Shown piece after piece: positions 1 through 8,724 of a stretch of DNA of 64,000 bases. Each line of letters opens with the position of its first letter. Position 1 is the stretch's first letter. The stretch is from assembly GCF_014647975.1 (NCBI RefSeq), contig NZ_BMQF01000001.1:682001-746000 (forward strand), in the 5' to 3' direction. The DNA comes from Streptomyces fumigatiscleroticus. Lineage in GTDB: Bacteria > Actinomycetota > Actinomycetes > Streptomycetales > Streptomycetaceae. A program made the position numbers and the translations under genes. The notes below the pieces were generated by a model. That model ran no database searches and was not told the origin of the DNA. It worked only from the letters and a program-made list of their open reading frames with translations.

Positions 1-792
1 CCGGTCGCGCAGTCCGGGCGGAATCTCGCCGGACTTCACGGACGGCAGGTCGCCCTCCTTGCCGAACACGGTGGGGAGCCGGTCCTCCAGCGCGCCCAGC
101 AGATTGTTGACCAGGGGCAGCAGATCGAGTGTGACCGTGTCGCCTTGCACGTCCACGTTCTCGGCGCGGTCCTCCAGCACGGCGACGATCCGCGGGTGCG
201 CGGAGCGGTTCGCCTCGCGCCACAGGTCCTGGAACTCCTCCGTCCTGATCAGCCTGCTGATCGACTCCCGCACGTAGTCGTGGACGGCCGAGGTGACCGG
301 TGCCGCGATGAAGGAGGCCCGGTCGGGCAGGGCGTCGGACAGCCGCTCCTCCACGTCCAGCCGGGAGAACAGCTCCTCGGTGAGGTAGGCGGAGAGCGCC
401 GCGTTCACGGCCGGGTCCTCGGGCAACGGGCCCACCGTGGCGACCCAGCGGCCGGTGTCGAGGACGGTCCGCCCGGCCCACACCCCGATGACCGCGCCGA
501 CCGCGCACACGGCCACCAGTGCGGTCAGGAGGGCGGCGACCGCTCGTCTGACGGCGGTCAGCCGGGCACGCCGCCGGTGCTCGGTCCGGACACGGGCCCG
601 CAGCGCCGCCACCTCCGCCCGCAGACGCTCCAGTTCGTCCTCGACGGCGGGAGCGTCGGCGTCCGCCTCGCCGTCGCGGGGCCGGACGCCCGCTTCCGCA
701 CGGCCCCCGAGGCCGTTCCCTCCGCCTTCTTCCTCCTGGCCCGCGGGGCTCCCGCGCCCGCGGGCCGGAGGAGTCTCTCCCTCGTGGGCCAT
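1..792 (-). CDS. Integral membrane protein, 3' end outside window
   Basis: Open minus-strand frame from an ATG at 792 to the window edge (264 codons, no stop). The N-terminus (MAHEGETPPARGRG) is hydrophilic and rich in Gly, Glu and Arg. A short predicted coiled coil (DELERLRAEVAALRARV) follows, then one clear hydrophobic segment (RAVAALLTALVAVCAVGAVIG), then an extracytoplasmic-looking region with TLDLLPLVNNLLGALEDRLP. This layout is common in conserved streptomycete membrane proteins of unknown function; more membrane segments probably lie beyond the edge. Overlapping plus-strand frames have poor codon usage and are shadows. No function is assigned. Confidence 0.75.
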   Translation of the reverse strand, partial: MAHEGETPPARGRGSPAGQEEEGGGNGLGGRAEAGVRPRDGEADADAPAVEDELERLRAEVAALRARVRTEHRRRARLTAVRRAVAALLTALVAVCAVGAVIGVWAGRTVLDTGRWVATVGPLPEDPAVNAALSAYLTEELFSRLDVEERLSDALPDRASFIAAPVTSAVHDYVRESISRLIRTEEFQDLWREANRSAHPRIVAVLEDRAENVDVQGDTVTLDLLPLVNNLLGALEDRLPTVFGKEGDLPSVKSGEIPPGLRDR

Positions 793-919
793 GGGCGTCG
801 CACCTCCACCGCCACCGTCACCTACATGGCGCACGGCCTCCTCACCCCTGGCGGGTGACGCGACACCGCACGGTCTGCGGCTCGATGGACAGGCGGTCCG
901 TTTCAAGGGAGCCACCAGC

Positions 920-1574
920 ATGGATTTGACCGGTCCGGTGCGGCTGCTGGCGGTCGCGGTCGGTCCCGGCGCCGAGTTCGTGGGGCGGATCACTGAGGAG
1001 CTGGACATCCTGGAGTCGAACGAGCAGATCCGCGTCCTCGATGTGCTGTTCGTGCAGAAGAAGCCGGACTGCACCCTCTTCCCGCTCGACTACCAGGCCA
1101 TAGGCAGGGGCGGCACGGTCGCCGCGCTGCTCGGCCTGCCCTGCGAGGAGTACCTGCACGGAGCGGAGGCGGCGTATCCGGCGCCGACCGAGAACCACGT
1201 CTTCGGGCTCACCGCCGGCGAGGTCGGGGACATGGCGGAAACGCTGGTCCCGGATACCGCGGCAGAATTCATTCCGCTCGAACACCTGTGGGCGAAGTAT
1301 CCGCGGAAGGCGCTCCTCGACGCGGGCGGCACACCCGTCGCGGAAGGTTTCCTCACCGCGCTCGGACCCGTCGCCGCGCGGCTCCTCGCCGCGGCGGAAC
1401 GGCTGGGCGAACCGGGCGCGCCGCCGGCCGCGCGGGCCGGACGGCCGCCTGCACCTCGAGGAGGACCTGACGGCGGCCGGCGAGACCCAGTTCGGCAGCG
1501 TCCGCGGCGGGCAGTCGCGCGGCCACGGCCCGGCCGGGTACCTGGGTGTCATCCCCGCTTTTCCAGACCCATGA
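920..1574 (+). pseudogene. DUF6325-like protein with probable frameshift
   Basis: ATG at 920 opens a good frame (MDLTGPVRLLAVAVGPGAEF, later IPLEHLWAKYPRKALLDAGG and GFLTALGPVAARLLAAAERL) that resembles the small DUF6325-type proteins of actinobacteria (about 140-180 residues, function unknown). After about 1400 this frame becomes Arg/Pro-rich and runs on to 1984 across the oppositely oriented next gene. A protein-like tail (RLHLEEDLTAAGETQFGSVR, then GPAGYLGVIPAFPDP and TGA at 1572-1574) is in another frame. A single indel in the GC-rich stretch near 1400-1445 would join them. It may be a real frameshift or a sequence error. Confidence 0.55.
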
Positions 1575-1681
1575 CCGCCGCCGCGTCGGCCGTACGGCTC
1601 CCCCGGAGAAGACGCAGGACGCGGCTTCGACGCGTCAGGAATGACCTCAGAGACGCGGCGGCAGTGGTGGAGCCTATGGCG

Positions 1682-2170
1682 TCATTGCGTACGTGGCGTA
1701 GGTGCGCCGTACACCTTCTGCGCCTGCTCCGGGCCGTATCGGGTCAGAGCCCAGATCACCAGCACGTTCATACCAACCATGATCGCCGACCAGACGCCGG
1801 AGTAGGGCGCGAAGAAGAAGTTCTTCACCACACTCAGCAGCGCCACGACGATGCCGATGACGCGGGCGGAGGGCCGCGCACTGAACAGGTTCACCGCGGC
1901 TGTCACCGCCGCAACGCCGAAGCCGAGATGGAGCCATCCCCATCCGTGCGTGCCCCATGCGAAAAGGTAACTGTCCGGCGGTGACAACATGTCCTCGTCG
2001 ATGAGAACGGCCAGCCCCACGATGGCGTGGAAGAAGCCCACCAGGAACAGCACGCAGGCGGCGAAGACAACGCTTCCTACGGCAAGTGGGGTTACCCGCG
2101 GATCCGATGCCGGCGCATCGGCCGGTGGGTACACCAGATGCCGCCGTCCGGTCGGGGAATCATCAGCCAT
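1682..2170 (-). CDS. Small four-helix membrane protein (DUF7144-like)
   Basis: About 162 residues from ATG 2170; the in-frame GTG at 2179 is an alternative, but a GGGGG tract is well spaced for the ATG. Four hydrophobic segments are visible: VGSVVFAACVLFLVGFFHAI, a second around FAWGTHGWGWLHLGFGVAAV, a third at VIGIVVALLSVVKNFFFAPY and a fourth at SAIMVGMNVLVIWALTRY. The pattern FxHAIVGL...WGWLHLxxG...SxxxMxxxxxVIWAL fits the actinobacterial DUF7144-type membrane proteins of unknown function. It stands alone. Family name is from memory of the pattern, so medium confidence; that it is a real membrane protein is clear. Confidence 0.75.
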   Translation of the reverse strand: MADDSPTGRRHLVYPPADAPASDPRVTPLAVGSVVFAACVLFLVGFFHAIVGLAVLIDEDMLSPPDSYLFAWGTHGWGWLHLGFGVAAVTAAVNLFSARPSARVIGIVVALLSVVKNFFFAPYSGVWSAIMVGMNVLVIWALTRYGPEQAQKVYGAPTPRTQ

Positions 2171-2635
2171 GTCCGACACCCCCTGGATCGAGCATCAAGC
2201 ATCCCACGGCGTGCGGCTTCCTCGTCACCCCTCGGGGCGAGCGTGCGGTACTGGAGGACGGAAGGACTCGTGTGGTCCACCAAGGCTGCCAGGGGCGGAA
2301 CGTACGATGTCGCAATCACTCGGACACCAGGTCGACGACGCTCTCGGAATGAGCTTCGGCACCGAGCGGCGACTGCTCGGCCCGTGGCTGCATGCTCAGA
2401 CGCTCGATCAGCATGTTGAGGTTGCGGTGGGAAGCCCGCTCACGGGATACCGCCCGGGCGAAGAACCCATGCTGAGCGGCGCGTCGCTGGAGGACGGGCG
2501 GCCGGACCCGCGGACAGCGGGCCGACTGCAACGCTGAGCGCTTCGCCGGGGCGTTCCCCGGGCGTGGCGGACGCGAAAAGGTCCGGCAAGAAGTCGCCAA
2601 GCCGGTCTCTTCCGGGTGCGTCGGCTGTCGGTGTC
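2171..2635. other. Intergenic stretch, no convincing gene
   Basis: Both strands were read. Several short frames cross this region (for example a plus-strand frame ending at 2537), but none has a family signature or a good ribosome binding site. Base composition is slightly less GC-rich than in the flanking genes. It probably holds the promoter of the small membrane protein and decayed sequence. Confidence 0.4.
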
Positions 2636-3175
2636 TCAGTAGCGCACCGCCCGGTACACCGTCGTGTGCACCTCGCCCGCCAAGTCGTGTGTGCTGCGGG
2701 CATCGGCTTTGGCCGTCGCGCCGGCGGGGATGTCATCCATGGTGACGACGACCGTGTCCAGCAGGTTGCCGCCCTGGTCGGTGAAGTCGACCTGCACGGC
2801 GAAGGACTTCTGCGCGTCCGTGGTGTTGTGCACGGTGACCGGGACCCTGGTCCGTCCGTCGACGGCGGTGACCGGTTCGCCGAGCCGCACGTCGTCCTTG
2901 ACGTCGACGCCGTTCTGGATCTGGTCGAGCCTGCGTTTCGCCTCGGCCTTCGCCGACGCCAGCGCCTCGGCTGCCTCCGAGGAGAGCGAGGTCGCCGCCG
3001 ACGCGGCCCGGCTGGCCGCCGGGCCGGAGGGAGTGGAGCCGCCGCCCTCGTCGGTGCAGCCGGTCAGTGCGGCCGCCACCAGTGCCACGACTGTTGCCAG
3101 CGCTGCTCCCGCCGCCCGATGTGTCTGGTGACTCGCCGTGTCGCCTCCAGTGCCTCGCCCGTTGTGTGCGGTCAC
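2636..3175 (-). CDS. Secreted lipoprotein with FxLYD-like domain
   Basis: The frame has a lipoprotein signal: basic start, hydrophobic core (AGAALATVVALVAAAL) and lipobox LTGC followed by DEGGGS. A Ser/Ala-rich linker and a short helical segment (AEALASAKAEAKRRLDQIQN) come next. The C-terminal beta-rich domain (VPVTVHNTTDAQKSFAVQVDF, then GNLLDTVVVTMDDIPAGA) looks like the FxLYD fold found in many Streptomyces lipoproteins. The protein should be anchored to the outer membrane face. The start is uncertain: GTG 3175 is in frame but has no clear Shine-Dalgarno sequence. Function unknown. Confidence 0.75.
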   Translation of the reverse strand: MTAHNGRGTGGDTASHQTHRAAGAALATVVALVAAALTGCTDEGGGSTPSGPAASRAASAATSLSSEAAEALASAKAEAKRRLDQIQNGVDVKDDVRLGEPVTAVDGRTRVPVTVHNTTDAQKSFAVQVDFTDQGGNLLDTVVVTMDDIPAGATAKADARSTHDLAGEVHTTVYRAVRY

Positions 3176-3264
3176 ACGGGCGAGCGCCAGGTTCCGGCGG
3201 CCCGCACCCGTACAGGGAACAGGCACGCTCGCCTGTGCTTGCCCTGCCGCCGAAGTAAGTGCCG

Positions 3265-3510
3265 CTAACGGTCCGTCGACAGTGCCGACCCGAGCCTCGT
3301 CGGGTTTCCTGGTGATGGAGCTGCTCCAGCATGTGCTATGCACTCCGGGCGCTCGTGACCGGCGCGACCGGCTCCTTGTCCGGCTCTCGCCTCTTGCGGA
3401 TCATCTGGGCCGCCGGTCGGCGCGTCGGCGATGACCAGCCCGCCGATGAGAGCCGCGGCGACCTGAGCGTCCTGGGACGCGGCCACAGCTTCGTACGCTG
3501 CCGTCCTCAT
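3265..3510 (-). CDS. Possible small hypothetical protein
   Basis: ATG at 3510 preceded closely by CGGAG opens an 81-residue frame (MRTAAYEAVAASQDAQVAAALIGG...). The first 30 residues look protein-like; the rest is low-complexity Gly/Ala/Arg and overlaps another short frame (MIRKRREPDKEPVAPVTSAR). There is no recognisable family. It lies in the disturbed region just outside the truncated recombinase and could be a remnant. Confidence 0.25.
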   Translation of the reverse strand: MRTAAYEAVAASQDAQVAAALIGGLVIADAPTGGPDDPQEARAGQGAGRAGHERPECIAHAGAAPSPGNPTRLGSALSTDR

Positions 3511-3690
3511 GCTCCGAGTATCGCTGACGGTATACGAGAAGGAACACGAGACAACCGGACGATCGCGTGCCCACGCCGTCGGCTGCCGATGGACCGCGGA
3601 CGAGGGACGCTCCGGCATTCCTGCTCCCCTTGAGAACCGTACGGACACACTCACGCCGAGTGTCAGGGTTCCCGAGGTGACAGCGCATCG

Positions 3691-4375
3691 CGAGGTTGTT
3701 GATGTTCACGGCTCCGGCCTCGCCGTTGCGCAGGCCGCAGCCCGTCATCATGACGATCTCGAGCGCCAAGTCGTCACCGGCAACGCCCAGGGCCTGCTTC
3801 ACGTACGCGAGGGTCGGGATGACCACCTTCTCGCGGACATACTCCGGTTCCTGCACGCCCTTCACCGGGTCATCGGCCATCGCTCGCTTGTCATAGGCGT
3901 CCCGCAGAATCATCTTGAGAGTGCGGAAGATATTGACCTGGTTCCCTCGGCCGACACCGTCGGCCTCCAAAGCGTCCAGAAAGCGCTCGACCACAATCGG
4001 CGTCACGGTATTCAGCTTCCGCGAGCCCAAGCGCGGAACTATGTGCACGTTGATGGAGCTGTTGACGTGCTCGCCCGTGGAGTACTCCGTCATCCTCCGC
4101 TGCCGGGGCAGCCACTGCCGCGCATATTCCGCGATCGTCTGCTGACCCAACGCGCGTCGCGCTTCCGCGATGGACGGCGCCGTCCGCTTCTTCGCCGCAT
4201 ATATCTGCGTGAGGCGCTCGATCGCGGCGTCCTGAGTGCCGAAGCCCGCCTCCTCGCGCTGCTTCCCGAGCGCGCCCCTGAAACGGATCGAATACGGGTG
4301 CGGGCACCGGGTCGGCCTCGCTCAGCCGCAGTCCTTGAAGAACGCCCCCGCGCCGCGGGCGAGTCGTCGAGCCAC
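3691..4375 (-). pseudogene. Tyrosine recombinase copy 1, dead (nonsense codon and lost C-terminus)
   Basis: Closely matches the recombinase at 37478-38542. Its GTG start (4375) is followed by MARRLARGAGAFFKDCG and then a TGA (4324-4322) where copy 2 has Cys. The rest of the N-terminal and core-binding region is conserved, including a 24-residue stretch (DALEADGVGRGNQVNIFRTL...) that copy 2 lacks. Similarity stops at about 3691, just after the catalytic-Arg region (TGCGLRNGE). The HxxR and Tyr nucleophile parts are absent. It is therefore broken at both ends. A TTG-started frame running on to 3401 is a chance extension. Confidence 0.85.
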
Positions 4376-4620
4376 GGAGCGAACCTTCCGAGCGGGAGCC
4401 AGGCACCTGTGCCCAGGTCCCCCGCCGCGGCGGTCACCAGGTCAGCAAACCGGGACACCTCCCCGCCTCATGCTGACCTTTTACTGACCCGAGCGGCTCA
4501 ATAATGCCCTGACCTGCACAGATGACCAATTAGTGAATCTTGGACTTGAATACTGTACGAAGCATGAAGAAACTCCCGATTCGCCTGCTCCCTGCCCGCT
4601 TTCTGCAAGTCAAGGGCGTT
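3691..4620. repeat. Direct repeat A of the cluster-flanking pair
   Basis: About 930 bp matching 37934-38790 in the same orientation. It covers most of the recombinase gene plus its upstream leader (CCTGACCTGC..., TTGGACTTGAA..., GCAAGTCAAGGGC). Coding parts are nearly identical apart from the 72-nt deletion in copy 2 and point changes; the leader has diverged more. The two copies bracket about 33 kb that contains the whole biosynthetic cluster. Confidence 0.85.
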
Positions 4621-4639
4621 CCGCACTCTACACGGGCAG

Positions 4640-5285
4640 GCGTCGGATCGGGGATGCCGAGGTGAATCGAGCGCCTCTGACGAGGAAGCTCCCTGACCCG
4701 CGTTTCCGTAGCCACCAGGCTGTTCTGACGCTGCCGACCAGGCGTCGCATCGGACAGCCGCTTCGGAATGCGGCGGGACCGATGCCGACCAGATGCTGAC
4801 TTGCCTGACGGTACGTCACCCAGATCGAGAGGGCCCAGGTCGACTAGCTTCCCGAGAGAGCACCTCAGCTTTGCCTGACGTGATCAAGCAACCGATCACC
4901 GCAAACCAGGCCACACCCTCTACATCCGGGCCAGTTGCCGAACTGCCATGACGCAGTCCCACCAGTCCTTCGGTCGCCGCAGACGGTACCGGCTCAGACG
5001 TCCGGGCCCCGAACTGTCATCATCGGCCCCCTGCCCGGCTGCGGCTTTCAAGACGGAGATGCACTGCCTGACCTGCATGAACGTCGTCGCCGACAGACAC
5101 AGCCCGGCTCCTGGACCGCACAGACCGGAGGTAGGGGCACGGAGGGCGCCACACCACGGTCGGCAGGTGTGGCGCAACCTCTTCCGCACCGAAACGGCCG
5201 CCTTGAGCGGGAATGGGCGAACGGTCTACTGTGCGGCAGTCCGTGCATCACGGCCCCGTGCGCTCTGCTGCCAGGGAGGAGGCCC
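4640..5285. other. Long intergenic region ahead of SARP regulator 1
   Basis: No coding frame has good codon bias here. The left part is the decayed end of the recombinase-leader repeat. Fragments such as GATGCTGACTTGCCTGACGG (4791-4810) and TGCCTGACCTGCATGAAC (5065-5082) echo that leader. The right part should hold the promoter of the regulator starting at 5286. Confidence 0.4.
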
Positions 5286-6128
5286 ATGCGCATCCCCGCC
5301 CCCCGTCCGTGCCGCGACGACCCGCCGTTCTTCCGCATTCTGGGGCCACTGGAGATCGGACCGGCAGCCGGTGCGCTGCCACTGCGGGCGGAGCGGCAGA
5401 AGCTGATCCTCGCCACCCTGCTGCTCAACGCCGACTGCGTGGTGACCATCGCGCGGTTGATCGACGCGGTCTGGGGCGAGCAGCCGCCCTCCACCGCCCG
5501 GGGCCAGGTCCACATCTGCATCTCACGGTTGCGGCACAGGCTGGCCGAGTCCGGGCAGGGCGACTGCGGGATCGAGACCCGGCCGCACGGCTATGTCCTG
5601 CACACCGGCCCCGGCGACGTGGATCTGAAGGTGTTCCGGCGGGAGGTGGCGGCCGCGGAGCTGGCCGAGGCTCGGGGGAACCCGGCCGAGGCGGCCGAGC
5701 TGTACCGCACCGCGCTCGCCCTCTGGCGCGGGCCCGCCCTCTCCGGTCTCGACGGCGAGGCGATGCGCAGCGCGGCGGCGCAGCTGGACGAGGAACGCAT
5801 GGCGGTGGCCGAGCAGCGGATCGAGCTGGAGCTGCGCCTGGGCCGGCACCGGGCACTGGTGCCCGAGCTGACCGGTCTGGTCGGCGAGTATCCGTTGAAC
5901 GAGCGGCTGACCGGCTATCTGATGACGGCGCTCCACCGGTCGGGGCGGCAGGCGGAGGCGCTGGCGTCCTACCGGAGGGCGCGGAACCGGCTGGCGGACG
6001 AACTCGGCCTCCGGCCGGGGCGGGAGCTGCAGGCGCTGGAGCGGGCCATCCTGTGCCCGGACGGCGGTCCGGCGGACGACCCCGGACGACGGCCTCCACC
6101 TGGCCGGGACGGCCCCCGCCGGGCGTGA
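5286..6128 (+). CDS. SARP-family pathway activator 1
   Basis: 280 residues from ATG 5286 with a strong AGGGAGGAGG ribosome site; longer upstream frames are unsupported. Residues about 15-110 form the OmpR-type winged-helix DNA-binding domain (FFRILGPLEIG, RQKLILATLLLNADCVVTIA, AVWGEQPPSTARGQVHICIS). About 115-265 is the bacterial transcriptional activation domain (VDLKVFRREVAAAELAEARG, LMTALHRSGRQAEALASYRR). The size matches small SARPs such as ActII-ORF4. It lies at the left edge of the cluster, convergent with the FabF end of the main operon. A second SARP lies at 16329-17174; either could bind the 11-bp-period repeats listed here. Confidence 0.92.
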   Translation: MRIPAPRPCRDDPPFFRILGPLEIGPAAGALPLRAERQKLILATLLLNADCVVTIARLIDAVWGEQPPSTARGQVHICISRLRHRLAESGQGDCGIETRPHGYVLHTGPGDVDLKVFRREVAAAELAEARGNPAEAAELYRTALALWRGPALSGLDGEAMRSAAAQLDEERMAVAEQRIELELRLGRHRALVPELTGLVGEYPLNERLTGYLMTALHRSGRQAEALASYRRARNRLADELGLRPGRELQALERAILCPDGGPADDPGRRPPPGRDGPRRA

Positions 6129-6156
6129 GGCGCGCAGCCCGGCAGAGGTCGTCGTC

Positions 6157-7377
6157 TCACGCGGCGGCCACGGCCAGGACGGCGTTCTGGCCGCCGAAGC
6201 CGAGGGAGTTCGTGAGCGCCAGGCCGATCCGGCGGCGGGTGGGGACGGTAGCGACGTCGAGTTCCACTCGGGGGTCCGGACGGCCGAGGTTGGCGGTAGG
6301 GGGCACCAGTCCGCGCTCCACCGCGAGCACGGTGTACACGGCCTCGACCGCCCCCGCCGCGCCGAGCAGGTGCCCGGTGACTCCTTTGGTCGAGGTCACC
6401 ACGGGGGCGTGCGGCAGGACCCGGTGCACGGCCGCGGCCTCGACGAGGTCGTTCAGCGGCGTCCCGGTGCCGTGGGCGTTGACGTGTGCCACGTCGCGCG
6501 GGGACGCCCCGGCGTCGGCGAGCGCGGCGCGCAGCGCGGCCTCGATCCCGCGTCCCTCCGGGTGCGGCGCCGTGACGTGATGGGCGTCCGCGGTGGCACC
6601 GTAGCCGACGACCCGGGCCCGTACGCGCGCTCCGCGGGCCCGTGCGTGCTCCGGCCGCTCCAGGACCAGCAGGCCCGCCCCTTCACCGATGACGAAGCCG
6701 TCCCGGTCGGCGTCGAACGGGCGGGAGGCGCCGGCCGGGTCGTCGTGCCGCTGTGAGAGGGCTCCCGTCTGGGCGTAGCCGGCCACCTGGAAGGGCGTCA
6801 CCAGGGCGTCGCTCGCGCCCGTCAGCACGATGTCGCAGCGGCCGAGTGACAGCTGGTCCCGGGCCACGCCGACGGCGGTCGCCCCGGAGGCGCAGGCGGT
6901 GGCGACCACCAGACCGGGACCGGTCACCCCGAGCTCGATCGACAGCTGGCCCGCCAGCATGTTGGGCAGTGCCATCGGGTGCACCAGCGGCGAGACCCAG
7001 CGCGCCCCCTCCTCCAGCAGCACCCGGTGCTCGCGCTCCCGGGTCGCGGTGCCGCCGTCGCCGCAGCCGAGCACCACGCCCACCCTGCTGCCGTCCCAGG
7101 AAGCCGGGTCCAGGCCGGCGTCGGCGAGCGCCTCGCGGGCGGCCACCAGCGCCAGCTGGACGAAGCGGTCGAGGCGGTGGGCCCGGCGGGCGCCCAGCCG
7201 CTGGACCGGGTCGAAGCCGGGCACGCGACAGGAGATCCGTACCGGAGCGTCTGCCAGTTCCGGGTCCAGGGCGGCGGCGGGCTTGGGCGCGCAGACACGC
7301 TCCCAGTTCTCCTCCACACCGATGCCCGCCGGGGTGACGAGCCCGACACCGGTGACGGCCGCGTCGCAGCGGGGCAT
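6157..7377 (-). CDS. Beta-ketoacyl-ACP synthase, FabF / type II KS
   Basis: 406 residues, full FabF length, condensing malonyl-ACP with acyl chains. The catalytic set is complete: Cys162 (VVATACASGATAVG), His302 (VNAHGTGTPLND), Lys331 and His336 (STKGVTGHLLGAAG). It is therefore an active KS and not a chain-length factor. The ATG overlaps the stop of the ACP gene by one base (TGATG), so the two are translationally coupled. No chain-length-factor partner is present. With FabH and the ACP it forms a small dedicated fatty-acid-synthase-like set in the cluster. It may make the starter or alkyl chain, or elongate the acyl group handed to or from the type I synthase. Confidence 0.93.
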   Translation of the reverse strand: MPRCDAAVTGVGLVTPAGIGVEENWERVCAPKPAAALDPELADAPVRISCRVPGFDPVQRLGARRAHRLDRFVQLALVAAREALADAGLDPASWDGSRVGVVLGCGDGGTATREREHRVLLEEGARWVSPLVHPMALPNMLAGQLSIELGVTGPGLVVATACASGATAVGVARDQLSLGRCDIVLTGASDALVTPFQVAGYAQTGALSQRHDDPAGASRPFDADRDGFVIGEGAGLLVLERPEHARARGARVRARVVGYGATADAHHVTAPHPEGRGIEAALRAALADAGASPRDVAHVNAHGTGTPLNDLVEAAAVHRVLPHAPVVTSTKGVTGHLLGAAGAVEAVYTVLAVERGLVPPTANLGRPDPRVELDVATVPTRRRIGLALTNSLGFGGQNAVLAVAAA

Positions 7378-7607
7378 CAGAGCGCCGCTCCCCGTGCCTC
7401 CATGAGCCGGACGATGTCGCCGACGGTCCCGGCCCCGGACAGCTCGTCGTCGCTGATGCGGATGCAGAGCTCCTTGTCGAGGACGAGGGACAGCTCGACG
7501 ACGGCCAGGGAGTCCAGTTCGATGTCCTGGGGGGTGGCCTCCATGGTGATCGAGTCGGCCGGCACATGAAGCTTGCCCGCGAGGATGTCTTTCAGCTGCT
7601 CGAACAT
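7377..7607 (-). CDS. Acyl carrier protein (type II)
   Basis: 76 residues, standard ACP length. The phosphopantetheine attachment site is Ser33 in IELDSLAVVEL. The rest has the acidic helices expected of an ACP (LSLVLDKELCIRISDDELSG). It is followed with one-base overlap by FabF and preceded by FabH with a 61-nt gap, so it most likely serves that pair. It differs clearly from the second free-standing ACP next to the type I synthase (23510-23833), whose site is LGLTSL. Confidence 0.93.
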   Translation of the reverse strand: MFEQLKDILAGKLHVPADSITMEATPQDIELDSLAVVELSLVLDKELCIRISDDELSGAGTVGDIVRLMEARGAAL

Positions 7608-7668
7608 GGCTCGTCCTTACGGCAAGTAACGGTGAACTGCGGACTAGGGGGACCGAGGAGGGAACTTC

Positions 7669-8724
7669 TCAATGCCGGGCGGGCAGGTCCGGCCACACCA
7701 GGGTGGTCGCGCCCCATGCCAGCCCGCCGCCGAAGGCCGTGATCAGGACACGGTGACCGGGCTTCAGCCGCCCGTCCGCGACGGCACCGGCCAGCAGCAC
7801 GGGGATCGAGGCGGAGCCGGTGTTGCCCGTGTGCTCGATGGTGGCGGGCCTCCGGTCGGCGGGGATGTCCAGCTCGTCGCCGAGGGCGGCGAGGATGCGG
7901 GCGTTGGCCTGGTGTGCCACCAGACGGTCCACGTCGCCGGTCTTCCAGCCGGCGGCCTCCAGGGCGCGGCGCGAGGACTCCGCCATCCGCTCCACAGCGT
8001 TGCGGAAGATCTCCTGGCCGTGCATGTGCAGGAACTCCCCGCCCGTCCCGGCCGGGAGGCCGTCCGCACGCGCGCGGGAGCCGCCGCCGGGGATGCGCAG
8101 CAGATCGCCGCGCGCTCCGTCGCTGCCCAGGACGACGGGACCGAGCGCTCCCGGCTCGTCCTGCCCCGCCCGCAGCACCACCGCCCCGGCCCCGTCGGCG
8201 AGCAGGACCGCCAGGGTACGGTCCTGCGGATCGACGATGCCGGTGAGCACCTCGGCACCGATCACCAGCACCCGCTCGGCGACCGAGGCGGCGATCAGCC
8301 CGGCGGCGGTGGCGAGCCCGTAGACGAACCCCGCACAGGTCGCGGCGAGGTCGAACGCCGGGACGCCGTCCAGCCCTAGACGGGCGGCGACGACCGGCGC
8401 GGTGGCCGGGACCGGGTGGTCCGGCGTCATGGTGGCGAGGACGACCGCGTCCACCGCGGGATCGCCCGCGGAGGCCAGCGCCCTGCGGCCCGCCTCCACG
8501 GCGAGATCCGAGGCGGCCGTGCCTCGCCCGGCCACATGACGCCGTGCGATGCCGGTACGGGTACGGATCCACGCGTCCGAGGTGTCCAGGCGGGCGGCCA
8601 GGTCGTCGTTGGTCACCACATCGGGCGGCAGCCAGCCGCCGACCCCCATGACGACCGCGCTGCGGGGGACGGCGTGCAGGCCGGTACGGGACGGGGCGCC
8701 GCCGCCCGTCGCCGGACTCCTCAC
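7669..8724 (-). CDS. Ketoacyl-ACP synthase III (FabH-like)
   Basis: About 351 residues. The GTG at 8724 overlaps the TGA of the diiron gene (GTGA), giving coupled translation; the ATG at 8649 would cut into the usual FabH N-terminus. The active-site triad is complete: Cys130 (FDLAATCAGFVYG), His271 (LVAHQANARI) and Asn301 (EHTGNTGSASIP). FabH enzymes start chains by condensing an acyl-CoA with malonyl-ACP. In this operon it should prime the chain carried by the ACP and extended by FabF. Starter preference cannot be read from the sequence alone. Confidence 0.92.
   Translation of the reverse strand: MRSPATGGGAPSRTGLHAVPRSAVVMGVGGWLPPDVVTNDDLAARLDTSDAWIRTRTGIARRHVAGRGTAASDLAVEAGRRALASAGDPAVDAVVLATMTPDHPVPATAPVVAARLGLDGVPAFDLAATCAGFVYGLATAAGLIAASVAERVLVIGAEVLTGIVDPQDRTLAVLLADGAGAVVLRAGQDEPGALGPVVLGSDGARGDLLRIPGGGSRARADGLPAGTGGEFLHMHGQEIFRNAVERMAESSRRALEAAGWKTGDVDRLVAHQANARILAALGDELDIPADRRPATIEHTGNTGSASIPVLLAGAVADGRLKPGHRVLITAFGGGLAWGATTLVWPDLPARH

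Noticed and set aside
4711..4840. Further SARP-type repeat (CTGAC...CTGACGG near 4796)
   Set aside because: The spacing between the CTGAC units is 9 bp, not 11, and it belongs to the recombinase-leader sequence.
6157..7377. Chain-length factor of an aromatic type II polyketide system
   Set aside because: The active-site Cys is present, and there is no KS/CLF pair, ketoreductase or aromatase set.
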